Source: Klebsiella planticola ATCC 33531 (GTDB taxonomy: Bacteria; Pseudomonadota; Gammaproteobacteria; Enterobacterales; Enterobacteriaceae). From it: 64,000 nt of DNA. Position numbers and translations under genes: made by a program. The notes below the pieces were generated by a model. That model did not search any database. It had not been told where the DNA came from and saw only the letters and a list, made by a program, of their open reading frames with translations. The stretch's first letter is position 1. Every line of letters begins with the position of its first letter. Below, one piece after another: positions 1 through 10,621 of this stretch. The stretch is taken from NCBI RefSeq assembly GCF_000735435.1, contig NZ_JMPP01000019.1:1-64000 (forward strand). Direction: 5' to 3'.

Positions 1-20
1 CCACAGATACCTCCTGGCGA

Positions 21-36
21 GCCTGTCGAAACAGGC
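21..36. other. Small perfect hairpin past the regulator gene
   Basis: GCCTGT and ACAGGC flank a CGAA tetraloop just beyond the stop of the minus-strand sigma-54 regulator. No T-run follows on either strand, so it is at best a weak terminator or an RNA 3' end stabiliser. Confidence 0.3.
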
Positions 37-61
37 CCTTATTCACAGAACCTTAAGGGTA

Positions 62-2068
<2,007 letters not shown>

Positions 2069-2142
2069 GGTGGACCTCCGGTAAATGACGCCTTGAACTT
2101 ATCCTTTGCCAGCGACAGAAACCAGAGGGTCGCGACGTCAGG

Positions 2143-2192
2143 CTGTTGCAAAATCAACAGCGGGCGCACATGAACTGGCGCATTTGCAACAG
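2143..2192. promoter_or_regulatory. Putative upstream activator sites of the sigma-54 regulator
   Basis: CTGTTGCAAA at 2143-2152 and its exact reverse complement TTTGCAACAG at 2183-2192 form a spaced inverted repeat. The left arm also pairs locally with CAACAG at 2155-2160. The pair lies about 60-110 bp upstream of the sigma-54 promoter and 75 bp from the regulator's own start, the usual position of enhancer sites for this activator class. Binding is inferred. Confidence 0.5.
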
Positions 2193-2214
2193 CAAAATGG
2201 GCAGGGTGAAATTA

Positions 2215-2227
2215 TAATTAGCTGATT
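2215..2227. promoter_or_regulatory. Possible IHF site between enhancer and promoter
   Basis: TAATTAGCTGATT matches the reverse complement of the IHF consensus WATCAANNNNTTR with one mismatch, in an AT-rich stretch between the inverted repeats and the -24/-12 element. DNA bending here would fit a sigma-54 enhancer layout. Confidence 0.35.
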
Positions 2228-2254
2228 TTATTGAATTAATTTTTTGTTCACCTT

Positions 2255-2270
2255 TGGCATGATTATCGCT
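2255..2270 (+). promoter_or_regulatory. Sigma-54 (-24/-12) promoter of the organosulfur operon
   Basis: TGGCATG-ATTA-TCGCT reproduces the consensus TGGCAYR-N4-TTGCW with one mismatch and exact GG-N10-GC spacing. Transcription would begin near 2280, leaving a leader of about 60 nt before the SsuD-like gene at 2340. It supports the view that the divergent sigma-54 activator controls this operon. Confidence 0.6.
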
Positions 2271-2339
2271 AACACTCATATAACCAAATTAAAACATCTC
2301 TTCGATGAATATCGAATATGGTTATATAGGAAATGGATA

Positions 2340-3512
2340 ATGACGCAGAAAGCGAGCGATACGATCAATGTGTTCTGGTTCTTGCCCACCCACGGTGACG
2401 GCCGTTATCTCGGGACCACCGAAGGCGGTCGCCCGGTGGATTTGCCTTATCTCCAGCAGGTCGCGCTGGCCGCCGATAGCCTCGGCTACTACGGCGTGCT
2501 GATTCCGACCGGGAAAAGCTGCGAGGACTCCTGGCTGGTGGCGTCGGCGCTGGCGCCGTTAACCCGTCGCCTGCGCTATCTGGTGGCGGTGCGTCCGGGT
2601 TTACAGCCGCCGACGCTGGCGGCGCGGATGGCGGCCACCCTCGACCGGCTGTCGGAGGGGCGGCTGCTGATCAACGTGGTGACCGGCGGCGATCCGGTGG
2701 AGAACAAAGGCGATGGGATCTTCCTCAACCACAGTGAACGCTACCAGGTGACCCGCGAATTTCTCGATGTCTACTCTCGTTTGCTGAAAGGCGAAAAGGT
2801 GGACTATCACGGGGAGCATATTCACGTTGAAGGGGCGGAAGTGCTGTTTCCGCCGGTGCAGGAAAACGGCCCGCCGCTGTACTTTGGCGGCTCTTCGGAG
2901 GAGGCCATCGACGTCGCCGCTGAGCAAATCGACAGCTACCTGACCTGGGGAGAGCCGCCGGCGCTGGTGGCGGAGAAGCTGGCTATCGTTCGTGAACGTG
3001 CTGCGGCGCGCGGGCGTACCCTGCAATACGGTATTCGCCTGCATGTGATCGTCCGTGAAACGGAAGAGGAGGCCTGGGCCGCCGCCGACCGACTGATTGC
3101 CCACCTGGATGATGACACCATTGCTCAGGCGCAGAAGATCTTCTCGCGCATGGATTCCGCAGGCCAGGCGCGGATGAGCGCCCTGCACAACGGCTCGCGC
3201 GACAATCTGCGTATTGCGCCAAACCTGTGGGCCGGCGTCGGGCTGGTACGCGGCGGGGCGGGGACGGCGCTGGTCGGCAATCCGCAGCAGGTGGCGGAGC
3301 GCATCCGTGAATATCAGGCGCTGGGGATCACCAACTTTATCTTCTCCGGTTACCCGCATCTGGAAGAGGCGCACCGCTTTGCCGAGCTGGTGATGCCGCT
3401 GCTGCCGCTGGCCAGCAACGCCCAGCCAAAAGCGCGCGGCGTTAATACCGGGCCGTTCGGTGAAACCATCGGCGGCGATAAGCGCCCGGTAAAACAGGTC
3501 AGCGCCAGCTGA
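2340..3512 (+). CDS. ssuD: FMNH2-dependent alkanesulfonate monooxygenase (SsuD-like)
   Basis: 390-aa luciferase-family (LLM) monooxygenase that would cleave the C-S bond of alkanesulfonates, releasing sulfite and an aldehyde, using FMNH2 and O2. The N-terminal run [15 protein letters not shown], the GKSCEDSW segment holding the conserved SsuD cysteine, RLHVIVRE and the [18 protein letters not shown] block all fit SsuD; the family is about 380 aa. An upstream in-frame ATG at 2244 would add 32 unconserved residues overlapping the sigma-54 promoter, so the ATG at 2340 behind AGGAAA is preferred. First gene of the cluster. SsuD needs a flavin reductase (SsuE), and none is visible nearby. Many Klebsiella also carry a complete ssu operon elsewhere, so this may be a specialised paralogue. 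Confidence 0.88.
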   Translation: MTQKASDTINVFWFLPTHGDGRYLGTTEGGRPVDLPYLQQVALAADSLGYYGVLIPTGKSCEDSWLVASALAPLTRRLRYLVAVRPGLQPPTLAARMAATLDRLSEGRLLINVVTGGDPVENKGDGIFLNHSERYQVTREFLDVYSRLLKGEKVDYHGEHIHVEGAEVLFPPVQENGPPLYFGGSSEEAIDVAAEQIDSYLTWGEPPALVAEKLAIVRERAAARGRTLQYGIRLHVIVRETEEEAWAAADRLIAHLDDDTIAQAQKIFSRMDSAGQARMSALHNGSRDNLRIAPNLWAGVGLVRGGAGTALVGNPQQVAERIREYQALGITNFIFSGYPHLEEAHRFAELVMPLLPLASNAQPKARGVNTGPFGETIGGDKRPVKQVSAS

Positions 3513-3524
3513 GCGGAGGTCGCA

Positions 3525-3569
3525 ATGTTTCGCTTCTTCTTTCATAAGGCGGTGGCCTATGCCAACTGA
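3525..3569 (+). CDS. Possible 14-aa leader peptide, translationally coupled
   Basis: A 15-codon ORF beginning MFRFFFHKAV has a good GGAGG about 6 bases upstream. Its last codons overlap the start of the FAD/NAD(P)-binding gene (ATG 3559) in another frame. The downstream start has only a poor Shine-Dalgarno, so the small ORF may deliver ribosomes to it. Such short ORFs also arise by chance. Confidence 0.35.
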   Translation: MFRFFFHKAVAYAN

Positions 3570-4956
3570 ACCTCATATCACGATCGTCGGCGGCGGCTTT
3601 AGCGGCGCGGCGGTGGCTATTCATCTGCTTGACCTGATGCCGGAAGGGGTACGGGTGACGCTGCTGGAGCCGCGCGCCGTGCCCGGGGCCGGCGTCGCCT
3701 ATTCCACCGCCGAACCCAGCCACCGCATCAACGTGCCCGCCTCGCGGATGCAGTTGGCCGGTGAGGAGGAGGGCGCTTTTGACCGCTGGTACCGTAGTCA
3801 ACCTGCTTTTGCCGACGATCCGCAGGCGTGGCGTGAAGATGGCTCGCTGTACCCCCAGCGCGGCCAGTTCGGGCGCTATGTCAGCCAGCGTTTTGCCGAG
3901 GCGGTACGGGTGAGCGCCGGGCGACTGGTTCACCTGCGCGAACAGGCGCTGACCTTTGACGAAAGCGGTATCACGACCGAGAGCGGTCGTCGGCTGCAAA
4001 GCGATCTGCTGATCCTGGCGGTGAGCCATCCGCCGCCGGCGCTGCCGCGTCTGGCGGCGCCTTTTCATGACCACCCGGCGCTGATTGCCAACCCGTGGCG
4101 TGCGGACAGCCTTACGGCAATCGCCCCGGACGCGCGGGTGGCGGTGATGGGAACCGGGCTGACGATGGCGGATTGCATCGCCACCTTATCCCGGCTCGGC
4201 CACCGTGGGCCAATTACCGCCTTTTCCCGCCACGGCCTGTTGTCCCGCGGGAACGTCAGCAGCGCGGCGGCGCAATGGCCGGGCGAGTATCGCCACGGCA
4301 CGCTGCGCCAGCGGCTGCGGCAGGTTCGCAGCGATATCAGGCGTGCCGCAGAGCAGGGGCTTCCCTGGCAGGTGGTGCTGGATGCGGTGCGTCATCAGGG
4401 TCAGAGCATCTGGCAGGCGCTGACGTTTGCCGACCGCCAGCGCTTCCTGCGTCATCTGCGGCGCTACTGGGATGTGCATCGTTATCGCATTGCGCCGCAG
4501 ATTGCCGAGGTGCTCGAGCAACGGCAGCGCGAGGGGAGCCTGCAGGTGCTGGCTGCACGGCTGACGGCGCTGGAAGGCGATTCCCGTACGCTGAGCCTCA
4601 CCCTGGCGCCGCGCGCGGGTGAGCGCATTGCGCTGACCGTCGACCACCTGATTCTGACCACCGGCCCGGCCCACGGCGGGCTGATCGACAGCCAGCCGCT
4701 GCTGCGCGAACTGGCCCGTCGTGGCCTGATTCGCGCCGATAAGCTGGGTCTTGGGCTGGACGTGGATGCTCATTCCCGGGCGATTGGCCGCGACGGGCGT
4801 GCGATACCCAACCTGCTGATCTCTGGCCCGGCGGCTCGCGGCTATTTTGGCGAACTGATGGGGCTGCCGCAGGTGGCCGATCATGCCGCCGCCGTCGCCG
4901 CTGAAGCTTTACAGGCGCTGGGGATTGGGCAATCCGCCCGATGTCCCACGATCTAA
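3559..4956 (+). CDS. FAD/NAD(P)-binding oxidoreductase of the organosulfur cluster
   Basis: 465-aa flavoprotein of the FAD-NAD(P)-binding family (PF13454-like). The N-terminal dinucleotide fold shows VGGGFSGAAVAIHL (residues about 9-22), followed by LLEPR, GAGVAYST and HRINVPASRMQL, all typical of that family; a second Rossmann element AVMGTGLTMADCIATL lies near residue 195. The exact reaction is unknown. Sitting between two reduced-flavin monooxygenases it might oxidise a desulfurisation intermediate or act in electron transfer, but it does not look like an SsuE/MsuE flavin reductase. It overlaps a tiny leader ORF and is followed after 72 bp by the next monooxygenase gene, so one transcript is likely. 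Confidence 0.75.
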   Translation: MPTEPHITIVGGGFSGAAVAIHLLDLMPEGVRVTLLEPRAVPGAGVAYSTAEPSHRINVPASRMQLAGEEEGAFDRWYRSQPAFADDPQAWREDGSLYPQRGQFGRYVSQRFAEAVRVSAGRLVHLREQALTFDESGITTESGRRLQSDLLILAVSHPPPALPRLAAPFHDHPALIANPWRADSLTAIAPDARVAVMGTGLTMADCIATLSRLGHRGPITAFSRHGLLSRGNVSSAAAQWPGEYRHGTLRQRLRQVRSDIRRAAEQGLPWQVVLDAVRHQGQSIWQALTFADRQRFLRHLRRYWDVHRYRIAPQIAEVLEQRQREGSLQVLAARLTALEGDSRTLSLTLAPRAGERIALTVDHLILTTGPAHGGLIDSQPLLRELARRGLIRADKLGLGLDVDAHSRAIGRDGRAIPNLLISGPAARGYFGELMGLPQVADHAAAVAAEALQALGIGQSARCPTI

Positions 4957-4991
4957 CCCCCCCATTCCCCTTATTCCTTGATGTGTTAAGC

Positions 4992-5015
4992 GTGCGTTCC
5001 GTTGACGGAATGCAC
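4992..5015 (+). other. Intercistronic hairpin next to a ribosome binding site
   Basis: GTGCGTTCCG and CGGAATGCAC (one G-T pair) enclose a TTGA loop. The stem ends just before the GTGGAG Shine-Dalgarno of the gene at 5029, so it could modulate translation or protect a processed mRNA. No T-run follows, so it is not an intrinsic terminator. Confidence 0.45.
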
Positions 5016-5028
5016 CGTGGAGAGCGCT

Positions 5029-6435
5029 ATGTCATCACAACGTGAAATTCGCCTGAATGCTTTTGATATGAACTGCGTCGGTCACCAGTCGCCGGGGCTG
5101 TGGACCCATCCGCGCGACCGCTCCTGGCAGTATAAGGACCTGGATTACTGGGTTGACCTGGCGCGTTTGCTGGAACGCGGTAAGTTCGACGGCCTGTTTA
5201 TTGCCGACGTGCTGGGCATCTACGATGTGCTGAACGGCAACGGCGACGCGGCGATTCGCCAGGCGACGCAGGTGCCGGTGAACGATCCGCTGGCGTTGAT
5301 TACCCCGATGGCGCTGGTGACGGAGCATCTGGGCTTTGGCCTGACCGCGTCACTGTCGTTTGAGCATCCGTACCCGTTTGCCCGCCGTCTCTCAACCCTC
5401 GATCATCTGACCAAGGGCCGGGTGGGCTGGAACATCGTCACCTCGTATCTGGAAAGCGGGGCGCGCAACATTGGCCATCAGGCGCAGACCGATCACGATG
5501 CGCGCTATGACTACGCCGATGAGTATCTCGACGTGGTTTATAAGCTGCTGGAAGGGAGCTGGGAAGATGGCGCGGTGCTGCGCGATCGCGAGCGCGGGAT
5601 CTTCAGCGATCCGCAAAAAATTCATCCGATCAATCATCAGGGTAACTTCTTCACCGTGCCGGGGATCCACCTCTGCGAACCGTCGCCGCAGCGCACGCCG
5701 GTGCTTTATCAGGCCGGTGCCTCCAGCCGCGGTAAACAGTTTGCCGCCGGTCACGCCGAGTGCGTTTTTGTCGCCGCGCCGTCGAAAGTGCTGCTCAAAA
5801 AGACGGTGGCGGATATTCGCCGCCGCGCCGCCGAAGCCGGACGCGACCCGCGCAGCATTCTGATTTTCAACCTGCAAACGGTCATCGTCGGCGAAACCGA
5901 CCGCGAGGCGCAGGCCAAATGGCAGGAGTATAAATCGTACGTCAGCTATGAAGGGGCGCTGGCGCTGATCTCCGGCTGGACCGGGATCGACTTCGGCCAG
6001 TATCAGCCGGATCAGGTGCTGAAATACCTGCATACCAACGCGATTCAGTCGGCGGTTGAAGCCTTTTCCACCGCCGATCCCGATCGCCAGTGGACGGTAC
6101 AGGCGCTGGCCGACTGGGTCGGCATTGGCGGCTTCGGCCCGCTGATTGTCGGCAGTGCGCAAACCGTCGCCGATGAGCTGCAGTCATGGGTTGAGGAGAC
6201 CGATGTTGACGGTTTCAACCTGGCGTATGCCGTCACCCATGAAACCTTCCGCGATGTCGTGGATCTGCTCATTCCCGAACTGCAAAAACGCGGCGTCTTT
6301 AAGCAGGAGTATCGCGAAGGCACCCTGCGCGAAAAACTGTTCGGCGCCGGGCCGCGTCTGGTCGCGCCGCATCCGGGGGCGGGGTATCGTCGCGGCGCCC
6401 GCATCGACGTCGCGGCAGGGGAGAAGGTGACATGA
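5029..6435 (+). CDS. NtaA/SnaA/DszA-family FMN-dependent monooxygenase
   Basis: 468-aa luciferase-like monooxygenase of the NtaA/SnaA/SoxA(DszA) group, which uses FMNH2 from a partner reductase. Diagnostic stretches are HPRDRSWQYKDLDYWVDLA near the N terminus, FDGLFIADVLG, EHPYPFARRLSTLDHLTKGR and GWNIVTSYLESGARN. The family includes DszA (dibenzothiophene sulfone), nitrilotriacetate and dimethyl-sulfide monooxygenases; the cluster context favours an organosulfur substrate, but the actual one cannot be read from sequence. The ATG at 5029 behind GGAG is preferred over the in-frame ATG at 5002. Its stop overlaps the start of the ABC ATPase gene by 4 bases, indicating coupled translation with the importer. 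Confidence 0.85.
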   Translation: MSSQREIRLNAFDMNCVGHQSPGLWTHPRDRSWQYKDLDYWVDLARLLERGKFDGLFIADVLGIYDVLNGNGDAAIRQATQVPVNDPLALITPMALVTEHLGFGLTASLSFEHPYPFARRLSTLDHLTKGRVGWNIVTSYLESGARNIGHQAQTDHDARYDYADEYLDVVYKLLEGSWEDGAVLRDRERGIFSDPQKIHPINHQGNFFTVPGIHLCEPSPQRTPVLYQAGASSRGKQFAAGHAECVFVAAPSKVLLKKTVADIRRRAAEAGRDPRSILIFNLQTVIVGETDREAQAKWQEYKSYVSYEGALALISGWTGIDFGQYQPDQVLKYLHTNAIQSAVEAFSTADPDRQWTVQALADWVGIGGFGPLIVGSAQTVADELQSWVEETDVDGFNLAYAVTHETFRDVVDLLIPELQKRGVFKQEYREGTLREKLFGAGPRLVAPHPGAGYRRGARIDVAAGEKVT

Positions 6436-7451
6436 TCGAGATAGATAACCTGCATAAAAGCTACCGCGCGGCGGACGGGCGGGTCAGCGAGGTGCTGAAA
6501 GGGCTGTCGCTGCGGGTACCGACCCGCTCCATCACTGCGGTCGTGGGGCCGAGCGGTGCGGGAAAATCGACCCTCGCGCGCCTTATCAGCCTGCTGGAGC
6601 GCCCCGACAGCGGCAGTATTCGGGTGAACGGCAACGACCTGTCGTTGCTCAGCGGCGAGGCGCTGCGTCGCGAGCGGCGCACGATCGGTACCGTTTTTCA
6701 GTCCTCCGCGCTGCTCAGCCGTAAAACGGCCTGGCAAAATATCGCCCTGCCGCTGGAATATCTCGGGGTGGTCGAGCGCGATATTAAAGCCCGCGTCGGC
6801 GAACTGCTGGAAAGCGTCGGGTTGAGCCATAAGGCGGATGCCTGGCCGGCCCAGCTTTCCGGCGGCCAGCGTCAGCGGATTGGTATTGCGCGTGCGCTGG
6901 CGCTACGCCCGTCGGTGCTGCTGGCGGATGAAGCGACTTCGGGGCTGGATCCGCAGGCTACCGCAACGGTGCTGAATTTGCTCAAACGTCTGCGCGATGA
7001 ATACCGTCTGGCGATCGTGCTGATCACCCACGAGATGGATGCGGTCCGCGCGGCGGCGGATGCGGTGGCAGAAATTCGCGATGGCGCAATTGTGCAATTC
7101 GGTCAGGTGAAAGAGCTGTTGGCGCGCCCGGATTCACTGCTGGGCCAGCAGCTGCTGCCGCTCTCTCCGGTCGCGGCTCACAGCGACCTGCTGCTGCGCC
7201 TGAGCTATCGCTGGGATGTCCCGGTGGCGACCGACTGGATCAGCCGCCTGAGCCAACAGTTTGCGCTGCAGATCGATCTGCTCGGCGGCCACGTTGAGGT
7301 GATCAACGGCCGGCTGGCGGGAAGGCTACAGGTGGGGGTGCGGTTCCAGGGTGAGCGTCTGCCGCCGTCGCGGGTGCTGGCGCTGCTGGCCCAGCTCGGT
7401 ATCGCGGCGGAGGTCCTTGACGACGCGCCGGAACTCAAGGAGGCGGTATGA
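6432..7451 (+). CDS. MetN-like ABC importer ATPase with C-terminal NIL domain
   Basis: 339-aa ATP-binding subunit of a methionine-type (MetNIQ) importer on the cytoplasmic face. Walker A GPSGAGKST, signature LSGGQRQRIGIARAL, Walker B VLLADEATSGLD and the H-loop ITHEMD are intact. Residues about 260-335 resemble the NIL/ACT-like regulatory domain, which in E. coli MetN binds methionine and inhibits transport. It overlaps the preceding and following genes by 4 bases each. E. coli metNIQ lies elsewhere, so this is probably a paralogous system, with the substrate likely an organosulfur compound handled by the neighbouring monooxygenases (inference). Confidence 0.85.
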   Translation: MIEIDNLHKSYRAADGRVSEVLKGLSLRVPTRSITAVVGPSGAGKSTLARLISLLERPDSGSIRVNGNDLSLLSGEALRRERRTIGTVFQSSALLSRKTAWQNIALPLEYLGVVERDIKARVGELLESVGLSHKADAWPAQLSGGQRQRIGIARALALRPSVLLADEATSGLDPQATATVLNLLKRLRDEYRLAIVLITHEMDAVRAAADAVAEIRDGAIVQFGQVKELLARPDSLLGQQLLPLSPVAAHSDLLLRLSYRWDVPVATDWISRLSQQFALQIDLLGGHVEVINGRLAGRLQVGVRFQGERLPPSRVLALLAQLGIAAEVLDDAPELKEAV

Positions 7452-8146
7452 AGCCGACGGTAATCAGTCAGGATACTCCCTGGAGCGAGATCCATACGCT
7501 GCTGCTGCCCGCCTACGCTGAGACCTGGCTGATGGTGGCCATCGTGATGCTGTTTGTGGTGACGCTGGGCGGTGTGGTCGGGGTGGTGCTATTCAATGCC
7601 TCAGCGCGCGGATTATTCCCGCATGCCGCGCTGTACCGGGTGTTGAACTGGGTGGTGAATATGGGGCGCTCTCTGCCGTTTCTGGTGCTGATGGCGGCGA
7701 TTATTCCCTTCACCTTCTGGCTCACCGGGACAACGATCGGCATTCCTGCCGCGGTGGTGCCGATGATCGCCGCCGGGGTGCCGTTTTTTGGCCGGCTGGT
7801 GGAAAACGCGCTGCGCGAACTGCCGGCCGAGGTCACCGCCGTGGGGGTGGTGTGCGGCGGCTCGCGCTGGCAGATCATCCGCAGCGCCCAGCTGAGCGAA
7901 GCCCTGCCGGCGTTAGTGGCGGCGGTGACGCTCAATCTGGTCTCAATGATCGAATATTCCGCGATTGCCGGCACCATCGGCGCGGGAGGCATCGGCTATC
8001 TGGCGGTGGTGTACGGCTACCAGCGCTTCGACAACCACATCATGATCGCCACCATTATCGCGCTGATCGCCACGATTCAGCTGATTCAATTTTTCGGTGA
8101 CCGTCTGGTCAACAAACTTCGCCACACTCAGGGGATCGCTTCATGA
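7448..8146 (+). CDS. MetI-like ABC importer permease
   Basis: 232-aa inner-membrane permease with about five hydrophobic segments (first near residues 28-50, then 65-90, 95-115, 150-175, 195-215). The EAA-type coupling loop appears as ENALRELPAEVTAVGVVCGGS around residue 120, and EYSAIAGTIGAGGIGYLAV is the usual C-terminal signature of MetI proteins. Partner of the ATPase at 6432 and the binding protein at 8143, overlapping both by 4 bases. Confidence 0.87.
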   Translation: MKPTVISQDTPWSEIHTLLLPAYAETWLMVAIVMLFVVTLGGVVGVVLFNASARGLFPHAALYRVLNWVVNMGRSLPFLVLMAAIIPFTFWLTGTTIGIPAAVVPMIAAGVPFFGRLVENALRELPAEVTAVGVVCGGSRWQIIRSAQLSEALPALVAAVTLNLVSMIEYSAIAGTIGAGGIGYLAVVYGYQRFDNHIMIATIIALIATIQLIQFFGDRLVNKLRHTQGIAS

Positions 8147-9021
8147 CAACAGAACAATTTGAGTTACGTAAGGCCCGCCGCTGGCCGTGGCTGGCGGCGC
8201 TGGTGGTGATTGTGGCGCTGGCCGTCGCCTTTTGGTGGTGGCGGGGAGAGGCCCGGTCGCAGCAGGTGGTGTTTGGCACCACCCTGAAAATCCATTATGA
8301 ACCGGCGATGGCCGGCGAACAGCGAATTATCGAGTACATCGGCCAGCATATTGCGCCGGATTATGGCCTGAAGCTGGAGGCGGTGGGCGTGCAGGATCCG
8401 GTGCAGGCGGACCGGGCGGTGGCGCAAGGGGAATACGCCGGAACCATCTATCAGCATCAATGGTGGTTGAAGCAGGTGGTGGACGCCAATGGCTTCGCGC
8501 TTTCAACCACGGTACCGGTATTCCAGTGGGCCTTTGGGATTTACTCCGATCGCTATACATCGGTCAAGGATCTGCCGAACGGCGCGACGATCGTGGTGCC
8601 AGATGACGGCGCCAACCAGGGGCAGGCGCTGTGGCTGCTGCAGCGCATCGGCCTGGTTACGCTCGACCCGAAGGTGGAGCCGCGTACGGCAAAGCTGAAA
8701 AATATCGTCGGCAACCCGCATCAGTTTAATTTCAAAGAGCTGGACTTGTTAACCATGCCGCGGGCGCTCAATTCGGTGGACGCGGCCATCGGCTATGTCT
8801 CGCAGTTTGATGCCGGGAAAGTATCGCGCGATAAGGGGATCTTATTCCCGCCGGCGCCGCGGACTTTTGCGTCGCAGTTGGTTATCGGGACGCCTTATTT
8901 ATCGCAGGAGAATATCGTCAAATTGCAGCAGGCATTTTCCGACCCGCGCATTCAGAGCTGGTTGAAAACCACCGACGACCCGCTGGTGAAAGACGTACTG
9001 GTGCCGGTTTCCGCGGAATAA
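8143..9021 (+). CDS. MetQ/NlpA-family binding protein, membrane-anchored
   Basis: 292-aa substrate-binding component of the MetNI-like importer. The NlpA/MetQ fold is recognisable in EYAGTIYQHQWWL, VVPDDGANQGQALWLLQRIGLV and DLLTMPRALNSVDAAIGY. Family members are normally lipoproteins; here the whole protein contains no cysteine, and the N terminus instead has KARR, a hydrophobic stretch (residues about 14-32) and WWWRGE. It is therefore probably held by an uncleaved transmembrane anchor with the binding domain in the periplasm. Last gene of the overlapping importer trio; a terminator-like hairpin follows. Confidence 0.82.
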   Translation: MTTEQFELRKARRWPWLAALVVIVALAVAFWWWRGEARSQQVVFGTTLKIHYEPAMAGEQRIIEYIGQHIAPDYGLKLEAVGVQDPVQADRAVAQGEYAGTIYQHQWWLKQVVDANGFALSTTVPVFQWAFGIYSDRYTSVKDLPNGATIVVPDDGANQGQALWLLQRIGLVTLDPKVEPRTAKLKNIVGNPHQFNFKELDLLTMPRALNSVDAAIGYVSQFDAGKVSRDKGILFPPAPRTFASQLVIGTPYLSQENIVKLQQAFSDPRIQSWLKTTDDPLVKDVLVPVSAE

Positions 9022-9043
9022 TCTGCGCTGATGATCGATCTCG

Positions 9044-9080
9044 CAGGACGGGCGAAAGCGCGTCCTGATTTTGGTGTTTT
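9044..9080 (+). terminator. Terminator after the MetNIQ-like genes
   Basis: CAGGACG-GGCGAAAGCG-CGTCCTG forms a ten-step stem with one G-G mismatch and a GAAA tetraloop, followed by ATTTTGGTGTTTT. It separates the importer genes from the MFS gene, which must then have its own promoter or depend on read-through. Confidence 0.65.
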
Positions 9081-9192
9081 ATTTAATTAACTTATTGAAT
9101 ATATTGATTTTTATATGCGTATTTGTTGGTTCCACTTTATCAGCGGGCGGCCTATAACTGCGATCACCTGCACAACATAATAAGGTGAAAAC

Positions 9193-10614
9193 ATGAGTAC
9201 GCTGTCTGTTGATAATCCCGGCGTGGCCTCCGCACCGGTGAGTAGCGTCGGGGATGTGGCGCGGTTGATTAATTCGGGCAAGGATCAGGCTAAATATGCG
9301 CGGATGATTGTCTTCCTCGCTCTCGGCGGCGTCTTTCTCGACGCCTATGATTTAACCACGCTCTCCTACGGCATCGACGATGTGGTGCGTGAATTCCAGC
9401 TCTCGCCGCTGCTGACCGGGCTGGTCACCTCATCCATTATGGTTGGCACCATTATCGGCAACTTAATCGGCGGCTGGCTGACGGATAAATATGGCCGCTA
9501 TTCGGTGTTTATGGCCGACATGCTGTTTTTCGTCGTCTCGGCCATTGCCGCAGGTCTGGCCCCCAACGTCTGGGTGCTGATCGGCGCGCGCTTCCTGATG
9601 GGGATCGGCGTCGGTATCGATTTGCCGGTCGCCATGTCCTACCTCGCTGAGTTTTCCCGTTTTACCGGCAAAGGCAATAAGGCCGCGCGCCTCGCCGCCT
9701 GGTGCCCGATGTGGTACGCCGCCTCGACGGTCTGCTTCCTGATTATCTTCGGTCTCTATTTCCTGCTGCCGCAGGCGCACCTCGACTGGCTGTGGCGCGC
9801 CTCGCTGCTGTTTGGCGCCGTCCCGGCGCTGCTGATTATCGCCGTGCGCAGTAAATTTATGAATGAATCGCCGCTGTGGGCGGCAAACCAGGGGGACCTG
9901 ACTTCGGCGGTGCGCATTCTGCGCGACTCATACGGCATTGTCGCCCATGAAGCGCCGACCGAACGTCCCGCGCCGCCGCCGAAAGTGAGCTTCCGCGTGC
10001 TGTTTGAAAAGCCGTATCGCGAGCGCACCATCGTCGCTGGGGTGATGAATATTTGTATCTCCTTTGAGTACACCGCCATCGCCTTTTTCCTGCCGTCGAT
10101 CCTTGCCCGGTTTATCGGGGCCGGGGTGTTTGAAACCATCTCCGCCTCGCTGGGGCTGAATGCGCTGTTTGCCTTTACCGGCGGCCTGCTGGGGATGCAT
10201 CTGGCGTGGAAATACCCGTCGCGCCACGTGGCGATTGCCGGCTTCGCGCTGCAGTTTATCGCCCTGATCGTCCTTGCGCTGGTCGGCCAGCCGCAGGCCA
10301 CCGTCGGGGTCGTGCTGGCGATCGCGATGCTCGGCCTGTGGCTGTTTGCCGAGGGCTTCGGCCCCGGCGCGCAGCTGATGATCTATCCGGCGCTTTCCTA
10401 TCCTACCGCGATTCGCGCAACCGGCGTCGGCTTCAGCCGGGCGCTCTCCGGTATCGGCAGCGCGCTGGCGCTGTTCGTGCTGCCGCTGCTGCAGGCCTCC
10501 CTCGGCACTCAGATGTTCTGGGTGGTGTCGCTGGCCGCCATTATTCCGATTTTCTTCCTGCTTGCGGTCCGCCACGAGCCGACGCGTCACGATATTGACG
10601 ACAGCCACCATTAA
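9193..10614 (+). CDS. MFS transporter (sugar/aromatic-acid porter type)
   Basis: 473-aa inner-membrane carrier with about 12 hydrophobic helices. The loop 2-3 signature appears as GGWLTDKYGR (near residue 96), and VFLDAYDLTTLSYG in helix 1 resembles aromatic-acid/H+ symporter-like MFS proteins. A good AAGGTGA precedes the ATG. Substrate unknown; position between an organosulfur importer and an SfnB-like flavoprotein suggests uptake of a sulfur source or export of the desulfurised carbon skeleton. It is 7 bp from the next gene, so the two are co-transcribed. Confidence 0.8.
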   Translation: MSTLSVDNPGVASAPVSSVGDVARLINSGKDQAKYARMIVFLALGGVFLDAYDLTTLSYGIDDVVREFQLSPLLTGLVTSSIMVGTIIGNLIGGWLTDKYGRYSVFMADMLFFVVSAIAAGLAPNVWVLIGARFLMGIGVGIDLPVAMSYLAEFSRFTGKGNKAARLAAWCPMWYAASTVCFLIIFGLYFLLPQAHLDWLWRASLLFGAVPALLIIAVRSKFMNESPLWAANQGDLTSAVRILRDSYGIVAHEAPTERPAPPPKVSFRVLFEKPYRERTIVAGVMNICISFEYTAIAFFLPSILARFIGAGVFETISASLGLNALFAFTGGLLGMHLAWKYPSRHVAIAGFALQFIALIVLALVGQPQATVGVVLAIAMLGLWLFAEGFGPGAQLMIYPALSYPTAIRATGVGFSRALSGIGSALALFVLPLLQASLGTQMFWVVSLAAIIPIFFLLAVRHEPTRHDIDDSHH

Positions 10615-10621
10615 GGAACAG

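Noticed and set aside
2601-3545. 314-codon ORF antisense to the SsuD-like gene
   Set aside because: Shadow of a conserved monooxygenase gene, no motif.
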